NCBI GenBank assembly: GCA_034231615.1
Contig: CM067315.1
Coordinates: forward strand, 32,011,191 to 32,075,190
Reading direction: 5' to 3'
From: Meghimatium bilineatum
Lineage: Eukaryota; Mollusca; Gastropoda; Stylommatophora; Philomycidae
DNA: 64,000 nt
Below, one piece after another: positions 1-11,239 of this stretch (the first letter of the stretch is position 1; the number at the start of each line of letters is the position of its first letter). The notes under the pieces are model-generated. The model worked only from the letters and a program-made list of their open reading frames with translations, ran no database searches and was not told the DNA's origin. The position numbers and the translations under genes were made by a program.

Positions 1-44
1 CTATGTCCATATACTTTGTGAATAACTGTTGTTACTTCAATTTA

Positions 45-235
45 TGTATAAATTGCTACGCCGTTCGCTTTGTGCTCAATATGTTGCGGGTTCGTATCCA
101 GCTCATGTCATTTTGATAAAGGGATTTTTTTTCTGAAAACCCTGGGGATTATCGCTTGAAACTATCGAGTTACGTGCTGTAAGTGATACTCTCGGCAGGC
201 GGCGTGCCGCTTCATTGACAGGGATGTAGAACATA
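45..235 (+). mobile_element. tRNA-like SINE, family G, copy 1
   Basis: A pol III B-box-like stretch (GGTTCGTATCC, 89-99) follows a degenerate A-box region near 52-75. The body matches, on the opposite strand, the copy at about 48250-48445: both have the B box, then a GTCATTTTG segment, then a GTGCTGTAAGTG-like and a GGCAGGCGGCGTG-like segment in the same order. A third copy lies at 15195-15371. Three dispersed copies with a pol III-type promoter support a tRNA-derived SINE. The ends are approximate and I see no target duplication. Confidence 0.6.
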
Positions 236-663
<428 letters not shown>

Positions 664-704
664 TTATTTATTAGGAAACAAAAATGCACGAAGAACAAAC
701 GTTT

Positions 705-930
705 TATTCTTTCTCAAATTGTCTGTCTCATGTTTTCTATAATTGTCTCGTGCAGTCTCTAATTGTCTTTTTCGTGTATTCTCAAATTATCTGTACCGTG
801 TATTCTCTAATTGTCTTTTTCGTGTATTCTCTAATTATCTGTACCGTGTATTCTCTAATTGTCTTTTTCGTGTATTCCCTAATTATCTGTACCGTGTATT
901 CTCTAATTGTTTGTCTTATGCATTCTCTAT
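705..930. repeat. 24-bp minisatellite with 48-bp higher-order period
   Basis: Two alternating 24-bp forms, one with TCTTTTTCGTGTA and one with TATCTGTACCGTGTA after a shared TTCTCTAATT start, make a 48-bp higher-order repeat. Open frames through it on both strands come from the period being divisible by three and are not genes. A diverged relative lies at 7545-7690. Confidence 0.9.
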
Positions 931-1164
931 GTGTTACCCTGTTTTTGACATTGGTTCTCAAACCGGAAAACAATTGTGTCAGATAATGGTCCTACTTGAT
1001 TTCCAACGGGATGTAGTCCAATTCTATTTACGCCAATGTCCTGAAATTTCGGGTGTCCACGGACATTCTTATCTGTCTTTTAGTAAAAAATATCGTACAG
1101 TCAGTAAGATTTGTATTTATAAAAGGATGCTACGAAAGAGCAGAAACATTGGCGTACAATATAT

Positions 1165-1300
1165 TGTTGATATCTTAACATCGATACATGGTTTATATCT
1201 GAACATTAATATATGGTTGATAGTTCAACATCAAATTATGGTTGATAGTTTAACATCAATATGTGGTTGTTATCAAAATATCAATTATTGGTTGATCTTG
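1165..1300. repeat. degenerate ~31-bp tandem repeat, about 4 copies
   Basis: Units share TAACATCAATATATGGTTGA-like sequence and differ by substitutions and small indels. Confidence 0.75.
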
Positions 1301-1439
1301 AAAGATGTTTATACTAAAAGAGAACTGCTCATACACATAAGAATGAAATATTCCTCAATTATGTACACGCCATGATAAGATAACAGATATAACACATTGT
1401 AACAACAGACAAGTTGAAGAACAGGAGGGGTAGAGAAAG

Positions 1440-1553
1440 ACCAACAGATTGTAACAACAAATACCAACACATTGTAACAACAAATACCAACACATTGTAA
1501 CAACAAATACCAACACATTGTAACAACAAAGACCAACACATTGTAACAACAGA
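1440..1553. repeat. 23-bp minisatellite, 5 copies
   Basis: The unit begins ACCAACACATTGTAACAACA and is repeated five times. An additional half unit (AACACATTGTAACAACAGAC) occurs upstream at 1391-1410. The array runs into RT-like sequence downstream. The words CACATTGTAA and ACAAGTTGAAGAAC also occur, slightly changed, in the RT remnant near 27013-27045, so the array seems to have expanded from retroelement coding sequence. Confidence 0.9.
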
Positions 1554-1690
1554 CAAGTTGAAGAGCAAGAAAGGTAGAAAAAAGCCAAGAGAGAGGATTC
1601 TAGACAGCATGGCACTGTGGCATGGGAGAACATCGGTACCGGAAATGGACAAACATGATAACCAATTCTACATGACATCGACTATAAGAA
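1545..1690 (+). pseudogene. RTE-like reverse transcriptase C-terminal remnant
   Basis: Broken frames read like the thumb/C-terminal part of RTE-like retroelement proteins: a VEEQ...K-rich stretch, then ILDSMALWHGR, then E-M-D. The same order appears at 27015-27120, where the DNA words GTTGAAGAACAAAAGAGAAG and GCATGGGAGAACA recur. Stops interrupt every frame. It is a short dead fragment, adjacent to the 23-bp array that appears derived from it. Confidence 0.55.
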
Positions 1691-1726
1691 ATGATTGACA
1701 GCACACACAGTAAAAGACTGTGGACA

Positions 1727-2350
1727 GACATCTTCTTCTTTTGCGTCCATTAATCTTTTTGTCTTCCTACATATTCAGGTCATTCGCCAGGACGAAGCTC
1801 ACATTCTTCTCCAGGCTAGAGCGGCTGTCCCATCGATTTTGCCTCAGTTCAGTCCATTGTGGACATGTCTTATATTTGTTGTATTCAGGGCAGTCCTGGT
1901 GTATGTGTTCAGGAGAGCTGTATGTCTGTTCCTTATGGACATTAACTTATGTAGGATACTCTAATCCGGTACAGGTTACTGTGCTGCCTGCAGTGGCCGA
2001 TGATGGTCTGTTGTTGCCTATGAATTTGGTGTATAGGGTCTGATTTCAAGTCAATATTCATATCTTTCTTCAATTATGATGGATAATGGTTGCGGATTAG
2101 TCTTGTGGTCTCACTGTATAGCAGAGGATAGCTGATTTGTTCCATTTTACCTCCTACTTTTACCAGATCATCATGTCTCTCATTTCTACAATAGGCAGGT
2201 AGCAATTTAAGAACGGTGGTTAAGCTTTTTTATGTGTGAGAGTTCTAGTCTAATTTTGTAAAGTGTATTCCTATAGTTGTTGCTTTGTAATGTATTAATA
2301 TCGATCTAGAGTCCGTGAATATTTCTGCAATGGATGGTGTTGAATGATCT
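1727..2350 (-). pseudogene. Jockey-like RNase H C-terminal remnant (family J)
   Basis: Read on the minus strand, the low-coordinate end encodes a C-terminal tail with a PEHIHQDCPEY motif followed by W-T-E-L and a SLEKNVSFVL segment. The same order (histidine, QDC, Y, then W-P, then L-E/L-Q-K and V-x-F) closes the copies at 19817-20032, 38725-38990 and 60600-61025. Further upstream in the gene sense (near 2325-2290) a short AEIFTDSRSIL segment matches the aspartate-containing third motif of retroelement RNase H. Family knowledge: this domain removes RNA from the RNA-DNA hybrid during target-primed reverse transcription. Frames are interrupted, so it is non-functional. Confidence 0.65.
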
Positions 2351-2777
2351 ATGGAAGCGAGTTCTCATTGCCTGCGGCGGTGCCTCGGCTTCTGCTCTAA
2401 GGATTTAGCATGTATTTTCTATTGGAAATGCTTTACTGAGGATCTTTCCCTTGTTATATCTTATTATAAAGACACCTCCTCCTCCATTTATGAGAGCCCC
2501 CCTCCTCTTCCGATGCATCTATGTATCAATATTTTAGGATCATATTTGTGTGCAATAATTTCTTGTGCTAGAGATTTTAGCTGAGGTGATGCCTAGTGTT
2601 CTCTGTAGATAACCCCAGGGACTTCTTTGAGAATGGAGATGTTTTTGGACTGTAAATTGGCTTATCAAAACCAAAAATCATTTTTATTTTTTTTTTGCTA
2701 TTTTTTGCGGCGTCAGTGGCAGATATGACAGCCACTTTCACATGACATGGAGTATAAGCAGAAGTAAACATATCATG
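2351..2777. other. unassigned stretch, possibly more of the upstream retroelement
   Basis: This lies upstream, in gene sense, of the minus-strand RNase H remnant. Short open frames exist on both strands but none carries a motif I recognise. A T-run occurs near 2684-2696. Confidence 0.4.
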
Positions 2778-2892
2778 ATCATATTCCCCTCATCTCTCAG
2801 AATCATATTTCCCTTTTTTCTCAGAATTATATTCTCTCATTTCTCAGAATTATATTTCCCTCCTCTCCCAGAATCATATTACCCTCCTCTCT
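2778..2892. repeat. degenerate ~27-bp minisatellite
   Basis: Four to five units share TCTCAGAATTATATTTCCCT-like sequence with pyrimidine-run length changes between copies. Confidence 0.85.
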
Positions 2893-2994
2893 GTATCCAT
2901 TATTATTTCTAGAAACAGTACCCCCGTAGTTTGCCACTTTATTCTGTAGGAATTCAGTTACTTCATCAGCGATAGGAAAACACATTACTTCTGA

Positions 2995-3280
2995 TTAAAG
3001 AAAAGTATAGTACCAACAGCAATTTATGGCTCTGAATCATGGACACTTAATAAATCAGTGTTGAAGGGAATAATTGCATTCGACATGAGTTGCTACATCA
3101 CAATTTGAGAATACCATGGACGGAACAAAACACTAATCAAATGTTTATAAAAACAGTTGGCGCTGAAGAGGACTGGATCTTAAACGACAATTAAAAGAAA
3201 GAAAGCAGAGATTTGATTTTATGGCCATATAAAGAGACATATCGGCATAAAAAAATTAATGGATGTGTGGTTACTGGTAG
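2995..3280 (+). pseudogene. RTE-like reverse transcriptase thumb remnant
   Basis: The plus strand reads IYGSESWTLNKSVLK, then AFDMSCY and IPW after a frameshift, then LKTIKRKK-like and F-x-GHIKR-like text after further shifts. This order (YGSESWTL, an E/D-M-W/C-Y-R-R region, R-I-P-W-T, then FLGHIMR) is the standard post-palm part of RTE-type retroelement polymerases and recurs across this window. At least three frame breaks make it a pseudogene. It stops near 3280 with no recognisable microsatellite tail. Confidence 0.75.
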
Positions 3281-3894
3281 CACGTGTAAAAGTGACTAAA
3301 AGTGACACGGCCATCCCGTGACAACGATGGATAAGAGGCGTTTTAGATTGATTAAAGGGGTGCAAAGGGAACGCATTGCTCTAGGCGGACCCAGGGTTAG
3401 CAGATAACCAAGATCCCAAATGTACCTCCACGTGGTGCACCCTGGAAACAGAAATACAGCAGCTCGTGCTGATTCTGGCCAAATCATTTGGGGATCGTGT
3501 CCGAGAATGCGGAGGTAGCAGATGGAAAGAGATTTGACTGCACAAGAGACAGACAATATCTCCGACACCACCAGCATCACCACATATAGCAACACTGTCG
3601 ACATACAGTGAAGCTAGTCAGTCCAGTCCGAACATTGGAGGGGCGGCCAATGTAAAATGCACGTAAAGGTAACTGCATGGCGAGAGACAAATATGTTTCA
3701 CACAGAGTACAATGAAACAATGAAAGGGCAGAACAGCGCTAGAGGGCAGCGCGAACTGCAAATAGAAAGTGAAAAGTCCCTAGGAAAGGGAACTACAAGC
3801 TCCGTCAGCTCGAGACGGGCTTCTAGTTACCAGAGTTCCTAACAGGCAGAGACCCAGACCCATCCATCGGCGTTTGGTAAAGCAAAAGACCTAA
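3281..3894. other. unassigned, comparatively GC-rich stretch
   Basis: The base composition is less A+T-rich than the flanks. The minus strand is open for about 100 codons (3604 to 3296), encoding a hydrophobic, cysteine-containing protein with no motif I recognise and no signs of a start context. It could be an unrecognised retroelement piece. The plus strand has a shorter open frame around 3657-3840 with no motif. Confidence 0.35.
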
Positions 3895-4213
3895 CCCAAC
3901 TCTAATGTCGAGCCTTCCTAAACCGGAAATATGCTTGCAAAGAGAAAGGGTTCTGTACCCGATGGGTGTAGGCAAGAAAGGGACAACGATGGCAGTCCTG
4001 GCCCAACTCTACTGTCAAGGTTTCCTATACCGGAAGTAACTTGCAGAGAGAAAGGGTTCTGTACTCGATTCGCTCAGGCACAAAAGGGACAACGATTTAG
4101 CCCTGGCCCAACTCTACTGTCAGGTTTTCCTACACCGGAAATACACTTGAAGAGAGAAAGGGTTCAGTACCTGATGGGCTCAGGCGCTATTGGGACAAGG
4201 ACGCTCAGCTCGA
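3895..4213. repeat. ~107-bp tandem repeat, 3 copies plus decayed flank
   Basis: Units start at about 3895, 4002 and 4107. Each opens with CCCAACTCTA, then an ACCGGAA word, then AGAGAGAAAGGGTTC and a GGGACAA word. A strongly decayed fourth unit with CCAACTCCT and CGGTTCAGTACCCAATGGG lies at about 4316-4400. The period was measured by eye from the recurring words. Confidence 0.85.
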
Positions 4214-4747
4214 GAACGCCTTGCTCTCAAACGCGTGGTGTGAGACTCGAACATGGACAAGGGGTACACGATGTCGGTGAATGACACCTCGGCTAAGAGG
4301 GCGAAAGAGCCAGGGTCCAACTCCTCTGTTGAGTTCTTCCCCTTAAGGAACCAGGCTCATGGATGAGAAACGGTTCAGTACCCAATGGGCACAGGCACAG
4401 CACGTCCAATTACACGAGGCAAGTTCATAGACAGTGGAACACCTCGTTCGAGTGAGACGAGAGCTAGAAAATCGTCTGGGCGAAGAGTCTTCACTACGCG
4501 TGCCTGGAGACAGATATAGAGGCTGTCACAGGCTAAGGGTAGCCCACCCGAATTGTCAAGGCATGCCGAAATCGGATGTGCTAGGCCTACAAGGCGCATA
4601 ACGGTGGCACAACGTAATCACGCTCCCGGCGGAAATCGCACGGATATCCGTGATGGTTACAATGGAGCGAACGAAAAACAAACAAACAAACAGATTGATT
4701 AAACTTTCCCTTGCTCGTTCATAATCCTGTTGGAAGATAAATAGATC
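4214..4747. other. unassigned GC-richer stretch
   Basis: Apart from the decayed 107-bp unit, no family is recognised. The minus strand has an open frame of about 74 codons (4599 to 4375) without recognisable motifs. Confidence 0.35.
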
Positions 4748-5021
4748 TTCTTCTTCTTCGTTATCAAACTCCTGCAGATTAGAAATATGTAGTCCGGAGA
4801 ACGGAATGCGTTGTGACATGGTTTACAGCATTGCTGCAATATCTGCGTCTTTTCGGCTTGACACATCCGACCTCAGCATGGCTTTGGGTCACTGACCCTA
4901 TATGGGATGGTACAGCCAACTCTATCCCATAACCTGCTTAGTCGCCTTTTACGACATACGTGGAAGGTAAACAGTGTTGCTATTATTTGCTCCCCTTTCG
5001 GGTCCCGGCAACACACGGGCG
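4748..5021 (+). mobile_element. interspersed repeat family A, near full length
   Basis: The order is: CTTCTTCTTCTTCG start, CAAACTCCTGCAGATTAG, GTAGTCCGGAGAACGGAATG, GCGTTGTG, ATATCTGCG, CTTGACACATCCGAC, GGTCACTGACCCTATATGG, CCTGCTTAGTCGCC, GGTAAACAGTGTTGCTATT, then a CCCCTTTCGGGTCCCGGCAA end. The same order recurs at 8761 (-), 11427 (+), 14522 (+), 42222 (-), 42888 (+), 52340 (-) and as fragments. It behaves as a roughly 280-bp SINE-like unit. I see no convincing tRNA-type A/B box pair. Confidence 0.85.
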
Positions 5022-5249
5022 GATAAATAGATAAAACTACTTTCATGAAAGAATATATATCCTGCTATATGACGATTACTGAAGTCGGAACGGCATCATC
5101 CCTTATGGCTTGGAGATTTTAGGTTTCAGCGTGTTTCCTAGTATGACAATACCATGTATCCCTCATGACTGAAATACATGGAAAAAATTAATATAACTTT
5201 AAATAATGCATTAAAATTTATTAACATTTACCTCAAATTCTATTTCACA
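5022..5249. other. unassigned A+T-rich spacer
   Basis: No motif is recognised; the region is A+T-rich. Confidence 0.4.
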
Positions 5250-5806
5250 TTAGAGACATGAAAAAGAAGCTAAAATAATAGTATAGGCTAAAAGTACCTT
5301 CAATGACATGAGGAAAATATTGACATCGAAACAAATTACAATCAAAATGAAAATTAAAGTTGTGAAATGCTATGTATATTCTATATTATTAATATATGGC
5401 TCAGAAACATGGACAAAGAACTAGAAGTCTGAGGTGACGAGTTTAAGGTGTAGATATACAGAAGAATAGTGAGAGTTTCATAGAAAGTGAAGTGAAAACT
5501 TAAAGAGAGGTTCTAAAAACGCTTCGTATGAAAATAAAAACTAATTATTAAATGAAATAAATACCTAACAAATCGAATATTTTGGACTTATTAAAAGACA
5601 TGACATCTTGTTGAAGACCTTACTTGAAAAGTCAAGGAGAGGCGAGCAAGAGATAGACAGAGATACAAGTGGTAGAGAAATATCATGAGATGGAAATGTA
5701 TAGTCTAGCAGAGTGCATCCCCGAAGCAGGAGACTGAGAATGTTAAAGGTCCTTTGCAGCCACCCTTTATTGCGGAGATGACACTTGGTGATGATGATGA
5801 TGATGA
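5250..5806 (+). pseudogene. RTE-like reverse transcriptase 3' end with (TGA)n tail
   Basis: Plus-strand frames read, with breaks, FNDMRKILTSK, then KVVKCYVYSILL, then IYGSETWT, then a Y-R-R region, then IEYFGLIKRHD-like and LLKTLLEKSRRG-like text. Near the end come AECIPEAG and a K-V-L-C-S-HP-LLR segment. This is the thumb-to-C-terminus order of RTE-like polymerases. The coding remnant runs into (TGATGA)n at about 5788-5806, matching the simple-repeat 3' tails of RTE elements. The minus-strand copy at 48840-49560 shares the NDMRK and YGSETW segments and so belongs to the same group. Confidence 0.8.
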
Positions 5807-6414
5807 CATCTACACATCTTAAAACTAGAACTAGCACAGAACACATTACACACGCTGAACTGATCTGAGCAAGTGTAATTTTTCCATTCACAAACACAAT
5901 GAACTTCACGAAGCCTAATTACAAAGATAAACTAGAACTCCCACACACAAACAGAAACAATTAGCATGAAGAATTCCCCCTCTTATCTCCACGTTATGTC
6001 ATCCATGTAGTTCACAAGATTTCACAGGGAGGGACAAACATTGATCGGAACTTCGATTTATCTCGTTTCCCGTAGGAAAAAACCACAAGCACAACAAATA
6101 CAAACGTCATCAGTTTGTGCGTTAGTTTCACTGAGTGTATTTCTGTGTACACGTTACGAATGGCCGAGATGCATGTTTAGGAACATATTTTATAGTTATT
6201 CATAATCTTATTGTTATAATTAATTTGGAAAGTGTCTACATGTATCCTTTTTAGCCTTACGTATGTTTGGTTTAAATTAATATTGTGATGCTTTCTGGCG
6301 CAATCTGTTCAGAACCATCGCTTCTTGTCTGTCTCCTTGTTTTCTCCTTGTACCATTCTCTCTAGCGTTTTCCTCTTCTTCTGATTTTTAACTTCAATTT
6401 TCATACAGTTATCA
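5807..6414. other. unassigned stretch
   Basis: No gene or known repeat is recognised. A short word shared with 7505-7535 (TTTTTCCATTCACAAA, 5879-5894) suggests a dispersed fragment. Confidence 0.4.
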
Positions 6415-6538
6415 CAATATTGACAACCTGGCACGGTAAGGAAACAACAACGACCTTGATACATAATACTGGGGACAGAGAGCTGTGGAGAGCCATGACC
6501 GCCTACGCCAGCTGGCATGGCACCTGATGATGATGATC
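6415..6538 (+). pseudogene. RTE-like 3' terminus with (TGA)n tail
   Basis: The last codons read TGDRELWRAMTAYASWHGT, followed directly by TGATGATGATGAT (6524-6536). The same terminal codons, slightly changed, precede (TGA)n at 45602 and (TTGA)n at 48034 and 52330. Only about 120 bp survive, consistent with 5' truncation, which is typical of target-primed reverse transcription. Confidence 0.75.
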
Positions 6539-6669
6539 ACAATAAAGTGCGGAGAAGATAACATATTGCTTCGTGCTTTCCATGCTTCGCAGCAATATTT
6601 ACCCCCTTTTCAGACCCATAACAGTTAAATTCACCATTCAATAACATGCATAACAATAGAAATAATAGT

Positions 6670-7310
6670 AATACAAAAGTTATAATAATAATAATAATAA
6701 TAACAATGGCAATAGTAATACTATAAATAACAAAGTAATAATAATAATATTACTAATAATAATAATAGCAATAATAATAATAGTAATATTAATAATAGCA
6801 ATAACAATAATAATAGTAGTAAAATAATAGTAATAATACTAGTAAAACTATCATAGAAATAACAATGGTAATATGAATAATAATAATACAAATAACAATA
6901 GGAACAATAGTCGTTATAAGAATAGTAAAAATCATAGTAGTTAAATTAAAAATAGTAATAATAATAGTAATAACAATAGTAATAATAATAGTGATAGTAA
7001 AGATACTAATAGTAATATTAATAATAATAATAATAACAATAATAATAACAATAATAATAATTATTATAATAATTATAATTATAGTAAAAACAATAATAGT
7101 AAAAGAATAATAGTAACAATAATGATAATAGTTGCAATTAAAACAAAAGTAATAATAATAATAATAATAATAGTAATAATAATAAAAAATAATAATAATA
7201 ACAGTAATAATAATAATAATATTAATAATATTAATAACAATTGTAATAATACTAGTAATAATAATACTAGTAATAATAATAATAATAGTAATAACAATAG
7301 TAACATTTGT
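6670..7310. repeat. AAT-rich trinucleotide repeat block, ~640 bp
   Basis: Long runs of AAT/ATA with scattered AGT, AAC and ATT interruptions. Open frames of poly-Leu/Ile (minus) and poly-Asn (plus) here are composition artefacts. Confidence 0.95.
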
Positions 7311-8084
7311 TAACTGTCCCTCTGTCGTAGAAATATCCGTATTTATATCTATTCTGCAAAATTAATTGCTAGTCAAAATGTTTCAGAGGAACATAGATTT
7401 ATCTATGACATATCCCGGCAACACACAAGTACCTATTTTGCTATGTGTCTATTTACGAACCGTCCTCTTTGTCTTACAATGTAACAAGGACGGTACATAC
7501 GTTTTTCCATTCACAAATACAATGAAAATCACGAAGCATATACTTATGTTGTGTGATGTTCTATCTTATGCTGTCTATAATTGCCCGTCTCGCGAATTCT
7601 CAAATTTTCTGTTGTTTTGTACATTTTCCTGTCTGTCTCGTGCATCTTATAATTGTCTGCCTCGAAAAGTTTCGTGAGTTCTCGAATTAACTGTCTTGTA
7701 GATCGAGGAAACCTATAAATGTTACATGGTTACACGCACACAGCATCACAGAGGACAATATCACAGAGCACAACACAGAGCACACCATTACAGAGCACTG
7801 CACCACTGAGCACAGTGACAATAATTGAACTGAAATGCCAGTGTGAGTATACAAGTTTCCTACTCTATGTCTATGTCCAGAATGCACCTTGGGAGCAGTG
7901 CTGGAGTTGCTAGACACGAAGTGGGAGTAGGAATCAATAGAAGGGTTATCATTCAACATAGAACCGGAACCACCCAACATATAAACCGAACCACCTAACA
8001 CAGAACCCGAACCACCCAAAACAGAGCGGAACAGCCAGTGACCACATACTGAACATGTCTGGAGTGCAAAGATAAGTATCTGAC
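7311..8084. repeat. mixed short repeats, including a diverged copy of the 24-bp family
   Basis: 7545-7690 carries TCTATAATTGCCCGTCTCG, TTCTCAAATT and TATAATTGTCTGCCTCG words that resemble the array at 705-930. 7735-7815 is rich in CACAGAGCACA-like words, and 7960-8035 has about 20-bp units containing GAACCACC. Nothing coding is recognised. Confidence 0.5.
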
Positions 8085-8720
8085 GACTAAAACTAACTGA
8101 CTAACTGACTGACCTGACCTGACCGACCAACTAACTAACTAACTGACTGACTGACTGACTGATGGACTACCTGACCTGACCGACCAATTAACTAACTGAC
8201 TGACTGACTGACGGGCTACCTGACCTGACCGACCAACTAACTAACTGACTGAATGACAGGCTACCTGATCTGACCGACCAACTAACTAAATGACTGACTG
8301 ACTGACGGGCTACCTGACCTGACCGACCGACCAACTAACTAACTAACTGACTGAATGACAGGCTACCTGACCTGACCGACCAACTAACTAACTGACTGAC
8401 TGACTGACTGACGGGCTACCTGACCTGAACATCCAACTAACTAACTGACTGACTGACGGGCTACTTGACCTGAGCGACCAGCTAACTACCTGACTTACTA
8501 ACTGATTGACTGACTAACTAACTTATCGACTGACTATCTGGCTCACTAACTAAATGAATTATTAACTAACTAACTAACTAACTAACTGACTAACTGACCA
8601 AATGACAAACTAACTAAATGACTGACTTACTTTCTGTCTCAGAGATTGACTAACTAACTGACTGACAGTCTAACTAAGTGACTGACCGAAAAACTGACTG
8701 ACTAACTGACTAACTAATTA
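8085..8720. repeat. ACTG/ACTA tetranucleotide block with ~70-bp higher-order repeat
   Basis: The base pattern is (ACTG)n and (ACTA)n. Between about 8160 and 8470 it is organised into larger units, each containing GGGCTACCTGACCTGACCGA followed by ACTAACTGACTG runs of variable length. The edges are less ordered. Confidence 0.9.
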
Positions 8721-8760
8721 GCCTTACAAAGGATGAGTGTATATAAATATTCGGTTGTTA

Positions 8761-9008
8761 CCGTAGCCCGAAAGGGGAGCTGGGAATCTCAACACTGTGA
8801 CTCATCATTCAGTTCATAAAAGGGGACTAAGTAAATTCTGATGCTTGGGGTAACTATCCCATATTATATATGGTTTAGAGATACCAAGAAGACATGCTGA
8901 TGTGGATTGTCTACCGAAAGACGCAGATATCGCAGCGAACTGGTAAGCCATGGAACAACGCATTTATTTCTCTGGACTTCATTCTGATTATCGGAGTTTG
9001 AATTCAGA
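8761..9008 (-). mobile_element. interspersed repeat family A copy
   Basis: This is the reverse complement of the family order seen at 4748-5021: CCCGAAAGGGGAGC at the 3' end, then GACGCAGATATCGCAGC, then CTGGACTTCATTCTGATTATCGGAG-like head text. Internal divergence is high. The 5' CTTCTTCTT run is missing, so the head end is truncated or decayed. Confidence 0.7.
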
Positions 9009-9084
9009 AATTTGTGCATACATCTTTTCAAACTCTTATCGACAAGTCACCATTACTACACCAACATGCATCAGAAACTATTGC

Positions 9085-9880
9085 AAACATGCTTGTATGA
9101 TTACATATCCACCGCTTCCAAACATGCTTGTATCTACCACTTCCAAACATGTTTGTATCTACCACTTCCAAACATGCTTGTATGATTACATATCTACCGC
9201 TTCTAAACATGTTTGTATGATTACATATCTACCGCGTCCAAACATGTTTGTATGATTACATATCTACCACTTCCAAACATGTTTGTATCTACCACTTCCA
9301 AACATGCTTGTATGATTACATATCTACCGCGTCCAAACATGTTTGTATGATTACATATCTACCGCGTCCAAACATGTTTGTATGATTACATATCTACCGC
9401 TTCCAAATATGTTTGTATCTACCACTTCCAAACATGTTTGTATCTACCACTTCCAAACATGCTTGTATGATTACATATCTACCGCTTCTAAACATGTTTG
9501 TATGATTACATATCTACCGCGTCCAAACATGTTTGTATGATTACATATCTACCGCTTCCAAATATGTTTGTATCTACCACTTCCAAACATGTTTGTACTA
9601 CCACTTCCAAACATGCTTGTATGATTACATATCTACCGCTTCCAAACATGCTTGTATGATTACATATCTACCACTTCCAAACATGCATTTATGATTACAT
9701 ATCTACCACTTCCAAACATGCTTGTATGATTACATATCTACCACTTCCAAACATGTTCTATCTACCACTTCCAAACATGCTTGTATGATTACATATCTAC
9801 CGCGTCCAAACATGCTTGTTTGATTACATATCTACCGCTTCCAAACATGCATTCATGATTACATATCTACCGATTCCAGT
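9085..9880. repeat. two-form satellite array (about 25 and 35 bp), ~800 bp
   Basis: Short units carry CTTGTATCTACCACTTCCAAACATG-like text. Long units insert a 10-bp GATTACATAT segment between TGTAT and CTACC. C/T variation (ACATGCTTG versus ACATGTTTG) and CGCGTCC versus CACTTCC variants recur in blocks. The array is flanked on its left by the family A copy. Confidence 0.92.
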
Positions 9881-10158
9881 ATTTTCTCGTACAAGGAGGA
9901 ACTTGCTTACGCACTCTTGCATATCTCCCTCCTTCCCCCCTCCCTCCCTCCCTCCCTCTTCCAAACCAGGTTCTGATTGATGATAGGCAAGATGCAGTGT
10001 CAGTGAGTATCAATAGAATTCTTATTGATTAAGTGACGTTCCAGGCCAGGCAGCAAGAATATAGGGGCCCTACTTTCAGAATACAGAATCTTGTGGGCAG
10101 TTGTTTATGTGCTAGGACCTAAGGGAGATGGAGATGAAGAGAGGGCGTTTTGTATGAT
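9881..10158. other. unassigned, with a (CCCT)n run
   Basis: A pyrimidine run of CCCTCCCT type covers about 9924-9960. The rest has no recognised feature. Confidence 0.6.
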
Positions 10159-10220
10159 AGATAGATAAATAGATAGATATGTTTGTCTATCTATCTATCT
10201 ATCTATCCATCAATCAATCT

Positions 10221-10294
<74 letters not shown>

Positions 10295-10730
10295 ATATCT
10301 ATCTATCTATCTATCCATCCATTGTTCTATCCATCCATCCATTCATCAATCCATACATCCATCCATTCATCAATCCATACATCCATCCATTCATCCATCC
10401 ATCCATTCATCCATCCATTCATCCATCCATCCATCAATCCATCCATTCATTCATCCATCCATCCATCCATCCATCCATCCATTCATCCATCCATCTATCC
10501 ATACATCCATCCCTCTGTCTGTCTGCCTGCATGTCTGCCTGACTTTCTGTCTGTATAACTATGTATGTATCTATCTATCGGTCTAAATCTATATATTTAT
10601 ATATCTATCTAATCTATCTCTCTATCTAGTCTATCTATTTATCTATCTTTCAAACTATCTAATATATCTGCCTATCTGTCAGTCTGGCTATCTATATATT
10701 TATTAATCTAGCTGTGTATCTATCTTTTAT
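10159..10730. repeat. compound tetranucleotide microsatellite: (TCTA), (AATC), (ATCC)
   Basis: ATAG/TATC, then AATC, then TCTA, then ATCC/ATTC runs follow one another, grading into mixed CTAT sequence to about 10730. Period-4 composition gives open frames of Ser-Ile-His type in all three frames; none is a gene. Confidence 0.95.
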
Positions 10731-10731
10731 A

Positions 10732-10734
<3 letters not shown>

Positions 10735-10796
<62 letters not shown>
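10735..10796. repeat. (AT)n microsatellite, ~30 units
   Basis: Uninterrupted AT dinucleotides. A CTAT-type tetranucleotide stretch (10800-10912) separates it from a second (AT)n run. Confidence 0.97.
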
Positions 10797-10800
<4 letters not shown>

Positions 10801-10910
10801 CTATGCATCTTAACTATTAATTTATCTATCTATCCAATCTATCTGTCTGTCTATCTATCTATTTATTTGTATCTATTTATGTATCTACATAAATATCTAT
10901 CTGCCCATGT

Positions 10911-11180
<270 letters not shown>

Positions 11181-11239
11181 ACTGACGTCACACAGATACA
11201 CACTAAATTCTCACAATTCATACGACGTAGTGTCACTAC

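Noticed and set aside
3296-3604. 102-codon minus-strand open frame
   Set aside because: No motif, no start context, no second copy to compare; kept only as an unassigned stretch.
7079-7313. Poly-Leu and poly-Asn open frames
   Set aside because: Composition artefact of the AAT-rich block.
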